A stretch of DNA of 64,000 nucleotides from Lentilactobacillus diolivorans DSM 14421 (GCF_001434255.1 NZ_AZEY01000090.1:157792-221791), one strand, 5' to 3'. Positions 36,405-45,234 are shown, numbered from the stretch's first letter. A program made the numbers and translations. The notes: generated by a model from the letters alone, not told the origin.

Positions 36405-37115
36405 ATGAATAATAATTCCCAAAAACTGACAGCGGGTGACTATTTTGAAAGAATTTTAATTTTTGTTGGATTAGTTGTCATGGTGTCAATTGTCCAATTA
36501 CCCCTTTTGTTCATTGCAAAAGGTGGTTTTTCGACAAAGGCAAATTATATATTTGGGGCGCTTTACTTAATCATTTTTGCAATATTTATTTGGATTGCAT
36601 TAATAATTTATAATAAATACGTTCATCCTGCGAAAAGGGCATTGACTTGGCAAAATGTTAAATGGATCGTTTTGTCATGGATCTCATTTTTAGTGATTGA
36701 AGTTATTTTAGGCCTTCTTAATCAAGTGATCTATCATGTTTCATCGACTTCGAACAATGAAATTATCAGTCAACTTATGACAACTAATCACCTTACAATG
36801 ATCTTAATGGGGATTACAGCTGTATTCTTCTCTCCAATTTTGGAGGAACTGGTTTTTCGTGGATTTCTGATTGGTGCATTTTTCAACAAGTCAAGTCGAA
36901 TACTGCCTGTTATTGTAAGTGGCGTATTATTTTCAACTATGCATATGGAAGATTTAAACGTCATTAGTTTTGTAACATACGCGTTACTGGGAATGATTTT
37001 GGCATATTTATATGTTCGAACTGATAATATAAAAGTCTCAATTGGGCTTCATTTCCTAAATAATTTGTTTGCGATGGGGATGATGGCGATCTCTATTTTT
37101 ACAATTGGCCAGTAA
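36405..37115 (+). CDS. CPBP (Abi) family intramembrane protease
   Basis: A 236-aa protein with about seven helices. The CPBP motifs are present: EELVFRGFLIG (paired glutamates and arginine), FSTMHME (first histidine) and GLHFLNNLFA (second histidine). These are glutamic intramembrane endopeptidases, related to Rce1, that in lactobacilli often accompany bacteriocin immunity. No bacteriocin gene is visible here. The ATG follows GAGGAG. It sits alone, 110 bases after the sedolisin gene. Confidence 0.88.
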   Translation: MNNNSQKLTAGDYFERILIFVGLVVMVSIVQLPLLFIAKGGFSTKANYIFGALYLIIFAIFIWIALIIYNKYVHPAKRALTWQNVKWIVLSWISFLVIEVILGLLNQVIYHVSSTSNNEIISQLMTTNHLTMILMGITAVFFSPILEELVFRGFLIGAFFNKSSRILPVIVSGVLFSTMHMEDLNVISFVTYALLGMILAYLYVRTDNIKVSIGLHFLNNLFAMGMMAISIFTIGQ

Positions 37116-37190
37116 TCAAAGATTAAATTCACTTAATTTTGAAAAAAATAATTGTTAAACAATTCAAATAATTTTTTGAGGTGAACAACT

Positions 37191-38300
37191 ATGGGACTAT
37201 CAGTAAAGCTAATCAATGATCTTTCAGACGGTACAAAAGGACCTAATAACCTAATTACAGATGTTGCTGGCGTTAAGGTAGGTCAAATCACAATTGATGA
37301 GGGTGATGTACACACTGGTGTGACAGCAATCTTGCCACACCAAGGTAATATTTTTCGAGAAAAGGTTCCAGCTGCATCCTATGTGATTAATGGTTTCGGC
37401 AAAAGTGTTGGCTTAGTGCAGATTGATGAGTTGGGGACGATTGAAACCCCAATTATTTTAACTAATACTTTTGGTGTGGGCACAGCTATTAATGCGCTGA
37501 CCAAACATATGTTGGATCAAAATCCGGAAATTGGGGACACAACCAGCACAGTTAATCCAATTGTGGCTGAGTGTAATGATGGCGATGTTTCAAATATTCG
37601 GGCGATGAGAATTACCGAAGCAGATGTTATGGCAGCCTTAAAAACCACGGAAACCACTTTTGAAGAGGGTGCCGTGGGCAGTGGTCGAGGTATGATGTGC
37701 TATGACTTGAAGGGTGGAATTGGTTCTTCATCCCGGCTTGTTAAAGTTGACGATACCCACACCTACACTGTTGGCTCATTAGTGATGACAAACTATGGTT
37801 TTCTTGACGATTTTATTGTAAATGGTATCCCAATTGGTAAACCGTTGGCTAAAATGCTGGCTGCTGATAAGAAAAAAGAAGAAAAAGGATCCATTATTAC
37901 AGTTTTGGCAACCGACGCGCCGCTTAATTCCCGTCAGCTCAAACGATTGGCTAAACGGGCAACTGTCGGTATTAATCGAAGTGGCGGATATATCGGCAAT
38001 GGAAGCGGTGAAATTGTTTACGCGTTTTCAACAGCTAATTTAGTTAATCATTTTGCTGATGATGATTTTGACACAATTGATCGATTCAATGATAATCATA
38101 TTGATTTATTTTTTAGAGCCGTTGCCGCCAGTGTTGACGAAGCAATCTTAAGCTCGATGGTTCATGCCAAATCGGTTGTTGATCGTAAGGGACGGTTGCG
38201 ATTGGGATTAGTTGATGCGGCAAATAAATTAGTTCAAGAACAACCTGATTATACTGAAATGGTTGAGCGGGTTTTGACACAACTTGGGGTGGTGCAATGA
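37191..38300 (+). CDS. P1 family (DmpA/BapA-type) peptidase
   Basis: A 369-aa Ntn-hydrolase-like enzyme of peptidase family P1 (DmpA/BapA; L-aminopeptidase D-amidase/esterase). It opens with the family's GPNNLITDVAGVKVG. The predicted autocleavage site is Gly233-Ser234 in KGSIITVLATDAPL, which would free Ser234 as the N-terminal nucleophile of the beta subunit. Such enzymes remove N-terminal residues from peptides including those with D- or beta-amino acids, so a role in murein peptides is plausible. There is no signal peptide. Its stop overlaps the next start (ATGA), and GAGGTG precedes the ATG. Confidence 0.9.
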   Translation: MGLSVKLINDLSDGTKGPNNLITDVAGVKVGQITIDEGDVHTGVTAILPHQGNIFREKVPAASYVINGFGKSVGLVQIDELGTIETPIILTNTFGVGTAINALTKHMLDQNPEIGDTTSTVNPIVAECNDGDVSNIRAMRITEADVMAALKTTETTFEEGAVGSGRGMMCYDLKGGIGSSSRLVKVDDTHTYTVGSLVMTNYGFLDDFIVNGIPIGKPLAKMLAADKKKEEKGSIITVLATDAPLNSRQLKRLAKRATVGINRSGGYIGNGSGEIVYAFSTANLVNHFADDDFDTIDRFNDNHIDLFFRAVAASVDEAILSSMVHAKSVVDRKGRLRLGLVDAANKLVQEQPDYTEMVERVLTQLGVVQ

Positions 38301-38848
38301 AGGGCTTGATTTTACTTGGTGCTGAGAATATTAATCAAAATGCTTGGGGTGCAATCAATGGCTGCGAGGCTGCCAGTTTATTAGAGGGCCTTCATTTCCA
38401 AAAACGGGCAGAAATGATTAATTATGGTCAATTTCTACTTGATATGCCAATTAGCGCGGATGGTAATCCTTATCGTGGATTCGGTGGGTCACCGTTTAAA
38501 AATCAGATCGGAAAATTTGAAGCAATTTTTGTGACGCCATTAATGCAATGGGGATCTCGATATGGTTCATTAATAAATTTAAGTGGCGCGGCTCCTTGGT
38601 GGTTATACCAGTCTCTCAAAGAGGGCAGTCCGGTACTAGTTTATGTCACGGTTCATTTTGAGGACCCTAAATGGGAACAATATCCGTTTGGGAAAGTACC
38701 AACGAATAATCACGCTGTTTTATTAGATGGCATTGATTCTGACCGCGTTCATGTTAGTGACCCAATTGATGGAAAATATTGGTTGGATAGGAATAAATTC
38801 GAAACGATCTATAATTCCCGACGGATGGCGGTTACAATCCAAAAATAA
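38297..38848 (+). CDS. C39-like papain-fold cysteine peptidase, cytoplasmic
   Basis: A 183-aa protein of the peptidase C39_2 type. The triad can be placed at Cys23 (INGCEAASLLEGL), His139 (TNNHAVLLDGI) and Asp155 (SDPIDG), the usual order and spacing. Secreted C39_2 proteins carry signal peptides; this one has none, so it should act inside the cell. The 4-base overlap with the P1 peptidase gene indicates coupled translation. Position in the murein-peptide cluster suggests a peptide or amide substrate, but this is inference. Confidence 0.75.
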   Translation: MKGLILLGAENINQNAWGAINGCEAASLLEGLHFQKRAEMINYGQFLLDMPISADGNPYRGFGGSPFKNQIGKFEAIFVTPLMQWGSRYGSLINLSGAAPWWLYQSLKEGSPVLVYVTVHFEDPKWEQYPFGKVPTNNHAVLLDGIDSDRVHVSDPIDGKYWLDRNKFETIYNSRRMAVTIQK

Positions 38849-38862
38849 TCACTTTTTCTTAC

Positions 38863-38902
38863 CAGGTCTGCTAAAAATTATTAGTAAAGGCCTGTTTTTT
38901 TT
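38863..38902 (+). terminator. Terminator behind the C39-like gene
   Basis: CAGGTCTGCTAA and TTAGTAAAGGCCTG pair imperfectly around a short loop and are followed by eight T. Confidence 0.6.
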
Positions 38903-38973
38903 ATAATTTTATGCTAAATTAGAAACTAAGTTTGGTTTGTTAAAAATCTTACATACAAATTGAGGAGTGATTT

Positions 38974-40596
38974 ATGATGCATTTATCACGTAGATTTACG
39001 GTATTGGCGGGGGTTGCAAGCATTTCATTGATTCTTGTTGGCTGTGGACAGAAGTCCAGTCAGCAAAAGAAAACGATTACGACATCAACTGATACTGAAT
39101 TGACGACGGTTGATCCTTCTAAAACCACAGCTGTTGGGACATTTAATGTTTTGAACAATGTTGATGAAGGTCTTTTCCGATTGGGCAAGGATAGTAAGGT
39201 TGAGCCTGGGATTGCCACTTCATCTCAAGTTTCAAAGGATGGGAAAACTTACACCTTTAATTTGAGGAAAAATGCAAAATGGAGCAATGGTGATCCGGTA
39301 ACAGCTCAAGATTTTGTTTATTCTTGGCGACGGACTTTGAATCCTAAGACAGCTTCTCAGTATGGTTACTTATTCTCTGGAATTAAGAATGCCGATAAAA
39401 TTCAAAACAAAAAAGCTGCAGTTTCATCGCTGGGAATTAAGGCTGATGGCAAGTATAAATTGACAGTGACTTTGGAACAGCGAATTCCTTACTTTAAACT
39501 TTTGATGGGATTCCCAGTATTCTTCCCACAAGACTCTAAGACAGTTAAAAAGTACGGTAGTGACTACGGAACTTCCTCAAAGACTCAAGTTTACAATGGT
39601 CCGTTTGTTCTTAAGAAGTGGACGGGGACAAATTTGACCTGGACACTTGCCAAAAATTCTTCATATTGGGATAAAAAGAACGTTAAGCTTGATGATATTA
39701 AATTTCAAGTTGTGAAAGATCCTGCAACTGGGTTGAACCTATATAATCAAAAGAAACTTGATATGGCACAACTCTCAGCAACACAAGCCAAACAAATGGG
39801 CAAGAAAAAAGATTTAGTTTCAAGACGACAATCTTCAAATTATTACATCGCGTTTAATTTAAAGAACAAAGCTTTCCAAAATTTGAAAATTCGCCAAGCA
39901 ATGTCAATGATCATCAATCGAAAGATGATGGCTAGCAAGGTTGTTGGCGGTGGCGCTATTGATAACGATAGTTTTGTTTCGAAAGGATTAGCTGTTTCAC
40001 CAAAGGACGGGACTGACTTTACCAAAGATGTTACTGCACCGGCCTCAATGAGCTATAACCCAACGAAAGCCAAGCAGTTATTCCGTCAAGGATTACAAGA
40101 AATTGGTCGATCATCCTTACATTTTACTTTGCTGAATTCTGATACTTATGACCAGAAGCAATTGAGTGAATATTTGCAAAGTGCATTACAAAAATTACCT
40201 GGGTTGACGGTTTCGTTGAATAACATTCCTGGAAGAGTTATCCTTTCACGACAGGCTGATCATCAGTTCCAAGCAACCGTGGCCAACTGGTTTGCCGACT
40301 TCTCTGATCCAATTACGTTCCTTAACATTTTAACGTCGACCAACCCAAGTAATATTTCTCGTTGGAAGAATGCGACTTACGATAAATTAATCAAGGCTAG
40401 CAACGATGATGATGGTAGCAACGCAGACGCCCGATGGGACGACATGGTGAAGGCACAAAATGTCGCCTTGAATAATCAGGCAATTATTCCATTGTATCAA
40501 TCAGGTGAACAATGGTTGATTAGTTCCAAAGTTAAGGGTGTCGTTTATAATACTGCAGGCGCTAACTATAACTTTAAGAACGCCTACGTTAAATAG
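38974..40596 (+). CDS. Oligopeptide ABC transporter substrate-binding lipoprotein
   Basis: An OppA/MppA-type lipoprotein of 540 aa. The lipobox is LILVGC, lipidated at Cys near residue 25. The SBP_bac_5 fold follows, with TTVDPSKT, GKTYTFNLRKNAKWSNGDPVTAQDFVYSWRR at the N-lobe and QATVANWFADFSDP in the peptide-binding region. No OppBCDF genes are adjacent, so it must share a transporter encoded elsewhere. Its place directly before dipeptide epimerase and NlpC/P60 genes suggests a murein-peptide specificity like MppA. GAGGAG lies upstream; ATG 38977 is an alternative start. Confidence 0.9.
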   Translation: MMHLSRRFTVLAGVASISLILVGCGQKSSQQKKTITTSTDTELTTVDPSKTTAVGTFNVLNNVDEGLFRLGKDSKVEPGIATSSQVSKDGKTYTFNLRKNAKWSNGDPVTAQDFVYSWRRTLNPKTASQYGYLFSGIKNADKIQNKKAAVSSLGIKADGKYKLTVTLEQRIPYFKLLMGFPVFFPQDSKTVKKYGSDYGTSSKTQVYNGPFVLKKWTGTNLTWTLAKNSSYWDKKNVKLDDIKFQVVKDPATGLNLYNQKKLDMAQLSATQAKQMGKKKDLVSRRQSSNYYIAFNLKNKAFQNLKIRQAMSMIINRKMMASKVVGGGAIDNDSFVSKGLAVSPKDGTDFTKDVTAPASMSYNPTKAKQLFRQGLQEIGRSSLHFTLLNSDTYDQKQLSEYLQSALQKLPGLTVSLNNIPGRVILSRQADHQFQATVANWFADFSDPITFLNILTSTNPSNISRWKNATYDKLIKASNDDDGSNADARWDDMVKAQNVALNNQAIIPLYQSGEQWLISSKVKGVVYNTAGANYNFKNAYVK

Positions 40597-40607
40597 GAGG
40601 CTGTGTT

Positions 40608-41687
40608 TTGGAAGAACCAACAATTACTCGAATTGAAGTTCAAACGGCCTCAGCTCCGCTTAAACGACCGTTCAAGACTGCGTTAAGAACTGTGACAACA
40701 GCTCAAACCCTGATTGTTCAAATTAGTGACAGCATGGGCTACGTTGGTTTTGGTGAAGCGGCGCCGACCCCTGTAATTACCGGTGACACTTTAGCTAGTA
40801 TTTCTGAAGCAATTAATCATGTGATTGGTCCCAAACTGATTGGTAAAGCGTTAAGTCGTTCAGAAGACATCAAAGCAATCATTGATCAATCAATGGTGCA
40901 TAATTCAAGTCCTAAAGCTGCTTTAAATATTGCAGTTAATGATTTAATCTCCCAACACTACGGCATTCCACTCTATCAACTGTTGGGCGGGAATGCTGAT
41001 CAGATCTTGACTGATTATACGGTTAGCGTGGGCTCAATTGATGATATGATTGGCCAAGCCAATGATTTAGTGGCTCAAGGGTTTACCACGTTGAAATTAA
41101 AAGTTGGTGATGATTCTGAAGCCAACGATGTTGCTAAGGTTTCTGCAATCAGAAAGGCTGTTGGACCTCAAATTAAGCTTCGTTTAGATGCAAATCAAGG
41201 ATGGCATCCTAAACAAGCTGTTGCAGCTATTAATCGAATGAAAACCCTTGGATTAGATATCCAGTTTGTGGAACAACCAGTTAGGGCAGCAGATTTTGAT
41301 GGTCTGGCATTTGTGACTGCTAATACGACAACAATGATTATGGCTGACGAGAGTATTTTTTCAGTTACGGATGCGCAACGGTTAATCAATATGCGTGGAT
41401 GTGATTTAATTAATCTTAAGTTAATGAAAGCCGGCGGAATTGATAACGTGTTGAAGATCAATACCTTAGCTGAAGCGGCTGGAATCCCGTGTATGGTTGG
41501 TAGTATGATTGAATCTTCGGTTTCAGTCACTGCAGCTGCTAATCTTGCAGCTGCAAAACAAAATGTCCGATACGTGGATTTGGATGCCTCAATGATGTTT
41601 TCGAGCAATCCAATTAGCGGTGGGTTGGTTAATAAACGAAATCAAATTAGTCTACCTCATCGTGCAGGTTTAGGTTTTCAATCTTAA
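40608..41687 (+). CDS. Dipeptide epimerase (L-Ala-D/L-Glu epimerase, YkfB-like)
   Basis: An enolase-superfamily enzyme of 359 aa. The catalytic lysines are Lys163/Lys165 (TLKLKVG) and Lys271 (LKLMK). The metal ligands are Asp194 (LDANQGW), Glu222 (FVEQP) and Asp247 (MADES). The late DLDASMMF matches the DxD motif that binds the dipeptide amine in Ala-Glu epimerases. It converts L-Ala-D-Glu from murein to L-Ala-L-Glu so that ordinary peptidases can finish the job. The start is TTG, 7 nt behind AGGAGG and 11 nt after the binding-protein gene. Confidence 0.9.
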   Translation: MEEPTITRIEVQTASAPLKRPFKTALRTVTTAQTLIVQISDSMGYVGFGEAAPTPVITGDTLASISEAINHVIGPKLIGKALSRSEDIKAIIDQSMVHNSSPKAALNIAVNDLISQHYGIPLYQLLGGNADQILTDYTVSVGSIDDMIGQANDLVAQGFTTLKLKVGDDSEANDVAKVSAIRKAVGPQIKLRLDANQGWHPKQAVAAINRMKTLGLDIQFVEQPVRAADFDGLAFVTANTTTMIMADESIFSVTDAQRLINMRGCDLINLKLMKAGGIDNVLKINTLAEAAGIPCMVGSMIESSVSVTAAANLAAAKQNVRYVDLDASMMFSSNPISGGLVNKRNQISLPHRAGLGFQS

Positions 41688-41702
41688 AGTAATGTTATTC
41701 TA

Positions 41703-41743
41703 ATGAGTGATTCGTTGTGACTTGTCACAGTGAACCACTTTTT
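41703..41743 (+). terminator. Hairpin behind the epimerase gene
   Basis: GAGTGATTCGTTGTGAC and GTCACAGTGAACCACTT form an imperfect hairpin, followed by TTTTTATTATTTT. Confidence 0.5.
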
Positions 41744-41831
41744 ATTATTTTGTCACTTACTAAAAAGTAGTAATCGTTTATGAAATGTTGGAATCGTGGT
41801 ATTATAATAAAAAACGAATGGAGGTGCCCAG

Positions 41832-42722
41832 ATGGAAACAAGACGTGTAAAGGTACCTGTAGCAACTATCTGGAAATCAAAAAATTCACCAAGATCTGTT
41901 GATCAATCGGCAGTTGATGGTGATGTAAAAAAATGGGTTGCCCAAATGACGGATCAGCAATCGGTGGATTTAAGCGAAAATGATTTACTTGAAACTCAAG
42001 CACTTTTCAATGACGAATTAATTATCGATCACTTTGATGGTGACTGGGCAAAGGTGTATGTTGCAAGTCAGAAAGATGATTCTGACTCTAGGGGGTATCC
42101 AGGATGGGTACCAATCAAATTATTGAGCGATCAGCAAGTGGCCTATCCGCCAATTACGGCAACGGTGAGGATTGCTGTTAAAAACGCCATACTGTATGAT
42201 ACAACCAAAAATCCGATTCTTGAATTGAGCTTAGGAACAGTGTTACCTCAGATCGGCAGTGATGATAAATTCATCGAAGTGGTGACACCGTTGGGAAAGG
42301 GATACATTGATGAAGCTGCCGCTGTTTTGCCGTTTGCCGGTGCGAATGCAGGTGAAACAATGGTTGAGATGGGGCGCCAATTTCTAGGGATGCGCTATCT
42401 CTGGGCTGGGATTAGTTCATATGGGTTCGATTGTTCAGGATTTGCTTATACGTTGCATCGCGTTTTAGGGTTTGATATTCCGCGTGATGCTGATGACCAG
42501 CGTGATGGTGGATTGCCTCTCTCGCCAGAAGAAATTCTGCCAGGAGACTTAGTATTCTTCGCATATGATCACGGAACCGGGTATGTGCATCATGTGGGAA
42601 TGTACATTGGTGATGGTAAAATGATCGAATCGCGGACTCCTGGTGCAAAAATTGATATTGCAAGTTTGACGGAACCTAAGTTTGCTTCAGAATTTGCAGG
42701 ATTTAGGAGATATTGGCGTTGA
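41832..42722 (+). CDS. NlpC/P60 endopeptidase with SH3-like domains (YkfC-like)
   Basis: A 296-aa gamma-D-glutamyl-L-diamino acid endopeptidase candidate. Two SH3b-like segments fill residues 1 to about 175, and the NlpC/P60 domain follows. The catalytic residues are Cys201 (YGFDCSGFAYT) and His254 (HHVGMYIGDG). There is no signal peptide, as for the intracellular recycling enzyme YkfC, which cuts between D-Glu and the diamino acid of free muropeptides. It is followed without a gap by a serine hydrolase gene (TGATG overlap). GGAGGTG precedes the ATG. Confidence 0.88.
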   Translation: METRRVKVPVATIWKSKNSPRSVDQSAVDGDVKKWVAQMTDQQSVDLSENDLLETQALFNDELIIDHFDGDWAKVYVASQKDDSDSRGYPGWVPIKLLSDQQVAYPPITATVRIAVKNAILYDTTKNPILELSLGTVLPQIGSDDKFIEVVTPLGKGYIDEAAAVLPFAGANAGETMVEMGRQFLGMRYLWAGISSYGFDCSGFAYTLHRVLGFDIPRDADDQRDGGLPLSPEEILPGDLVFFAYDHGTGYVHHVGMYIGDGKMIESRTPGAKIDIASLTEPKFASEFAGFRRYWR

Positions 42723-43477
42723 TGCAGAACCTTGATCATAAAATGACTGAATTATTGAGTCAAACGACGACACACACTGGTATCTTGATTCAGTTAAATG
42801 GTGAAACTATTTTTGAAAAGAATGCGAATCAAATATTTCCGTCTGCATCGTTAATTAAATTGGCTATTTTGAATGCAGTCATAGAACTGCGTCCCGATTT
42901 AAAACAGAATATTCGGATTGATCCGAACCGTCTCGCTGGCGGCGCCGGTATTCTCCAGTTAATGACAAGATCAACTTGGACGTTGCAAGATTTATTAGCA
43001 TTAATGATTAGTGTGTCTGATAATGCGGCAAGTAATGTGATCATTGATCATTTTGGAATGGATACAATCAACGAATATCTAGTTAATCATCAGTTTGAGG
43101 GAACCCGACTTAATCGATATTTGATGGATACAAATGCTTTACAAACTGGCCGTGATAATCTGACATCTGCTGTTGAAGCTGTTCGATTACTTCAGACTGC
43201 ATTAAAACATTCCACATTGGTTTCCAGTTGGTTTGCGAACCAACAGTCTCGGTACAAGTTACCCGGAAACTTTGACGAACTTACTGACCAAGTGACAGTC
43301 TTCAACAAAACCGGTGAAGGGGTTCAAATCGATCATGATGTTGCAAGATTTGTATATAACAATAACGTGGTAGATGTCGCTTTGCTAACTTCAAAATTCA
43401 AGAGGCGAATGGATGCACTGAGGTTGTTTAACCAAATTGGACAATTAATTTTTGACTTTATCATTTCGAAACCATAA
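42722..43477 (+). CDS. Class A beta-lactamase-like serine hydrolase
   Basis: A 251-aa serine hydrolase of the penicillin-recognising fold. The three motifs are Ser43-Leu-Ile-Lys46 (SASLIK), Ser99-Asp100-Asn101 (SVSDNAAS) and Lys196-Thr-Gly-Glu (FNKTGE). The KTGE form and the lack of any signal peptide argue against a resistance enzyme. A cytoplasmic D-amino acid or muropeptide hydrolase fits the cluster better. ATG 42722 overlaps the YkfC-like stop; upstream in-frame TTG codons at 42713 and 42719 are possible starts too. It is the last gene of the cluster. Confidence 0.85.
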   Translation: MQNLDHKMTELLSQTTTHTGILIQLNGETIFEKNANQIFPSASLIKLAILNAVIELRPDLKQNIRIDPNRLAGGAGILQLMTRSTWTLQDLLALMISVSDNAASNVIIDHFGMDTINEYLVNHQFEGTRLNRYLMDTNALQTGRDNLTSAVEAVRLLQTALKHSTLVSSWFANQQSRYKLPGNFDELTDQVTVFNKTGEGVQIDHDVARFVYNNNVVDVALLTSKFKRRMDALRLFNQIGQLIFDFIISKP

Positions 43478-43489
43478 AAAAATAACAGA

Positions 43490-43761
43490 GTGGACCAGCA
43501 AGCGGCTAGGCTCCAAAATATCGGCTCCCTAACTTGATATTCCTGATTTTGGAATGTTTAAGTTAGGGGCCTATATTTTGGGGTCTGCTTGCTGGCCCAC
43601 GTTTTTCTTCCAAGTAAAAAGCTTAACGAGATATTCTGAACTTGAATATTTGGATAATTCAGTGACATGGTAGGAAGTTGCCTCTTGTCCCGCGTTTTTT
43701 TGCTCGGTAATAATCGTGACTACACAAAACGAGGCGGGACAAAATTACTTTTGTCTCCGCC
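43490..43761. repeat. Composite palindromic repeat, order A-B-C
   Basis: Type A (43490-43600) has outer arms GTGGACCAGCAAGC / GCTTGCTGGCCCAC. A half type B lies at 43628-43693 (GAGATATTCTGAACTTGAAT...TCTTGTCCCGC), then the standard linker, and type C at 43733-43761 (GGCGGGACAAAA / TTTTGTCTCCGCC). Order and linkers match the copies at 3661 and 61444. It fills most of the 360-base gap between convergent genes. Confidence 0.8.
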
Positions 43762-43837
43762 GCGTTGTTGTTAATATATTGATAATATAATGGATAAGGA
43801 AAACTATTTAAATTAGAATTAAATAGATCAAAGTTGG

Positions 43838-44299
43838 TTAATTTGCATTGTGTTGTTCATTATAGTGATCAAGGTGGGCTTCAATTGTTGCAATTGTTTC
43901 CGAACAAGCAGCTTTCTCTTGCGGAGTTAAATTTAAAACTTTGAAGCAATTGCTAACTCGTTTAAATACACTGTCACGATTCGTAACAGCCATGTGGGTT
44001 AGCTGAATAATGACCGTTCTTTCATCTTTGTGACTTCGCTCTCGCTTGATCCAATTGTGACTTTCTAATCGTTTTAACAGTGGGGTTAATGTACCGCTAT
44101 CAAGGTGAAGATGGTTTCCAAGTTCTTTGACTGATAATGGTGCATATTGCCACAATGTCAACATCGCAATATACTGTGGATATGTCAAACTGAAAGGACT
44201 TAGGGCATCTTGATAAAATTTATTAAATTTTTTATTGGCTGTGTAAAGTTGAAAACACAGTTGAGAATTTAATTGGATTGGTGGTTGTGTATTGGGCAT
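43838..44299 (-). CDS. ohrR: OhrR-type MarR family regulator
   Basis: A 153-aa winged-helix repressor. The N-terminal LNSQLCFQLYTANKKF places a cysteine at residue 15, the conserved peroxide-sensing cysteine of one-Cys OhrR proteins. The recognition helix LDSGTLTPLLKRLE and the wing KDERTVIIQLT are also typical. OhrR normally represses the organic hydroperoxide reductase gene ohr, but no ohr gene is in this window. The divergent YjdF-like membrane protein gene starts about 130 bases away and could be a target. The sensor type is well supported; the target is not. Confidence 0.85.
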   Translation of the reverse strand: MPNTQPPIQLNSQLCFQLYTANKKFNKFYQDALSPFSLTYPQYIAMLTLWQYAPLSVKELGNHLHLDSGTLTPLLKRLESHNWIKRERSHKDERTVIIQLTHMAVTNRDSVFKRVSNCFKVLNLTPQEKAACSETIATIEAHLDHYNEQHNAN

Positions 44300-44427
44300 A
44301 ATTTCAACTCCTGCAAGTAGTGTATAATGTTATTGTAAAGTATTTGGAAACAAAATCAAGAAAAATAATATGGAGCAATTTAATTGCGAACAATACGTTA
44401 TTTTGTTCCAGTAAAAGGGGATTTAAA

Positions 44428-45129
44428 TTGATTAAACTTAGTAAATTAAGAATTAGTACATGGTTATTTATTGTTACCTTAATTTCGATGCTTGGCTACC
44501 TTGGCTATTTTGGTTATTGGTATTTGCAAGGATCTCCCAAATTCCATGGTCAGTTGATGCTATTAATTGAGGTTGCAGTAGGAATTGGTATTGCAGTGTT
44601 ACCGTTTCTAATTGAAAAACTTGGTCGTTTTTATTTTCCACAAGTTGAACTGATTTTTTTCTATATTTTTCTTTATATGTCGATTTTCCTTGGTTCCGGT
44701 CTTCAATTCTATAGCATTCTTTTTTGGGACAAGTATGAACATGTTCTTTCAGCAATGATGTTGGCTGGATTGGGCTTTTCAATTTTTCAGGGATTATTAG
44801 ATTCTCGTCAAAACTCTAGAACCCAGCCATTTTTGGTGAGTCTGTTTGCATTTACTTTTGGCGCAACCTGTGGCGTCTTCTGGGAAATGTATGAATTCAC
44901 GGCGGATGGTTTGGGCGGTCTTAATTTGCAACGATACGAGCAAGCTGGCCGGATGTTAGTTGGTCGTGCCGCCCTGATGGATACGATGACTGACTTAATT
45001 GCCGATTTGATTGGTGCTTTCTTAATGGCATTGATTGGCTATTTGATGATGAAAAATAATCCTAATAGTGGTCGTTATCTGGTATTTAAGTCAAAACGTC
45101 AAAATATCTTTTCAAGTCTCTACTTTTAG
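44428..45129 (+). CDS. YjdF/DUF2238-like membrane protein
   Basis: A polytopic membrane protein of 233 aa with about seven helices. The conserved polar residues sit within helices: KYEHVLSAMMLAGLG, FGATCGVFWEMYEF and DTMTDLIADLIGA. They resemble the YjdF/DUF2238 family, whose acidic intramembrane residues suggest catalysis or ion binding, though the function is unknown. The frame is open from 44320, but TTG 44428 is 6 nt behind GGGGA and gives the right N-terminus. It ends 21 bases before tRNA-Leu. Confidence 0.75.
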   Translation: MIKLSKLRISTWLFIVTLISMLGYLGYFGYWYLQGSPKFHGQLMLLIEVAVGIGIAVLPFLIEKLGRFYFPQVELIFFYIFLYMSIFLGSGLQFYSILFWDKYEHVLSAMMLAGLGFSIFQGLLDSRQNSRTQPFLVSLFAFTFGATCGVFWEMYEFTADGLGGLNLQRYEQAGRMLVGRAALMDTMTDLIADLIGAFLMALIGYLMMKNNPNSGRYLVFKSKRQNIFSSLYF

Positions 45130-45150
45130 TGTAAAATATAATATGTTGTT

Positions 45151-45234
45151 GCCCCAATGGCGGAACTGGCAGACGCGCAGCGTTCAGGTCGCTGTTTGAG
45201 AGATCAAGTACAGGTTCGAATCCTGCTTGGGGCA
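45151..45234 (+). tRNA. tRNA-Leu (CAG)
   Basis: A class II tRNA of 84 nt. The acceptor arms GCCCCAA and TTGGGGC pair. The anticodon loop TTCAGGT gives anticodon CAG, a long variable arm (TGTTTGAGAGATCAAGTA) follows, and the T-arm is CAGG-TTCGAAT-CCTG. CCA is not encoded. A perfect TATAAT lies at 45137-45142, so it may have its own promoter inside the end of the preceding gene region. Confidence 0.95.

Noticed and set aside
42722-43477. Beta-lactam resistance gene
   Set aside because: The protein has SxxK, SDN and KTG motifs but no signal peptide or lipobox, and it lies in a murein-peptide cluster; secreted resistance is unlikely.
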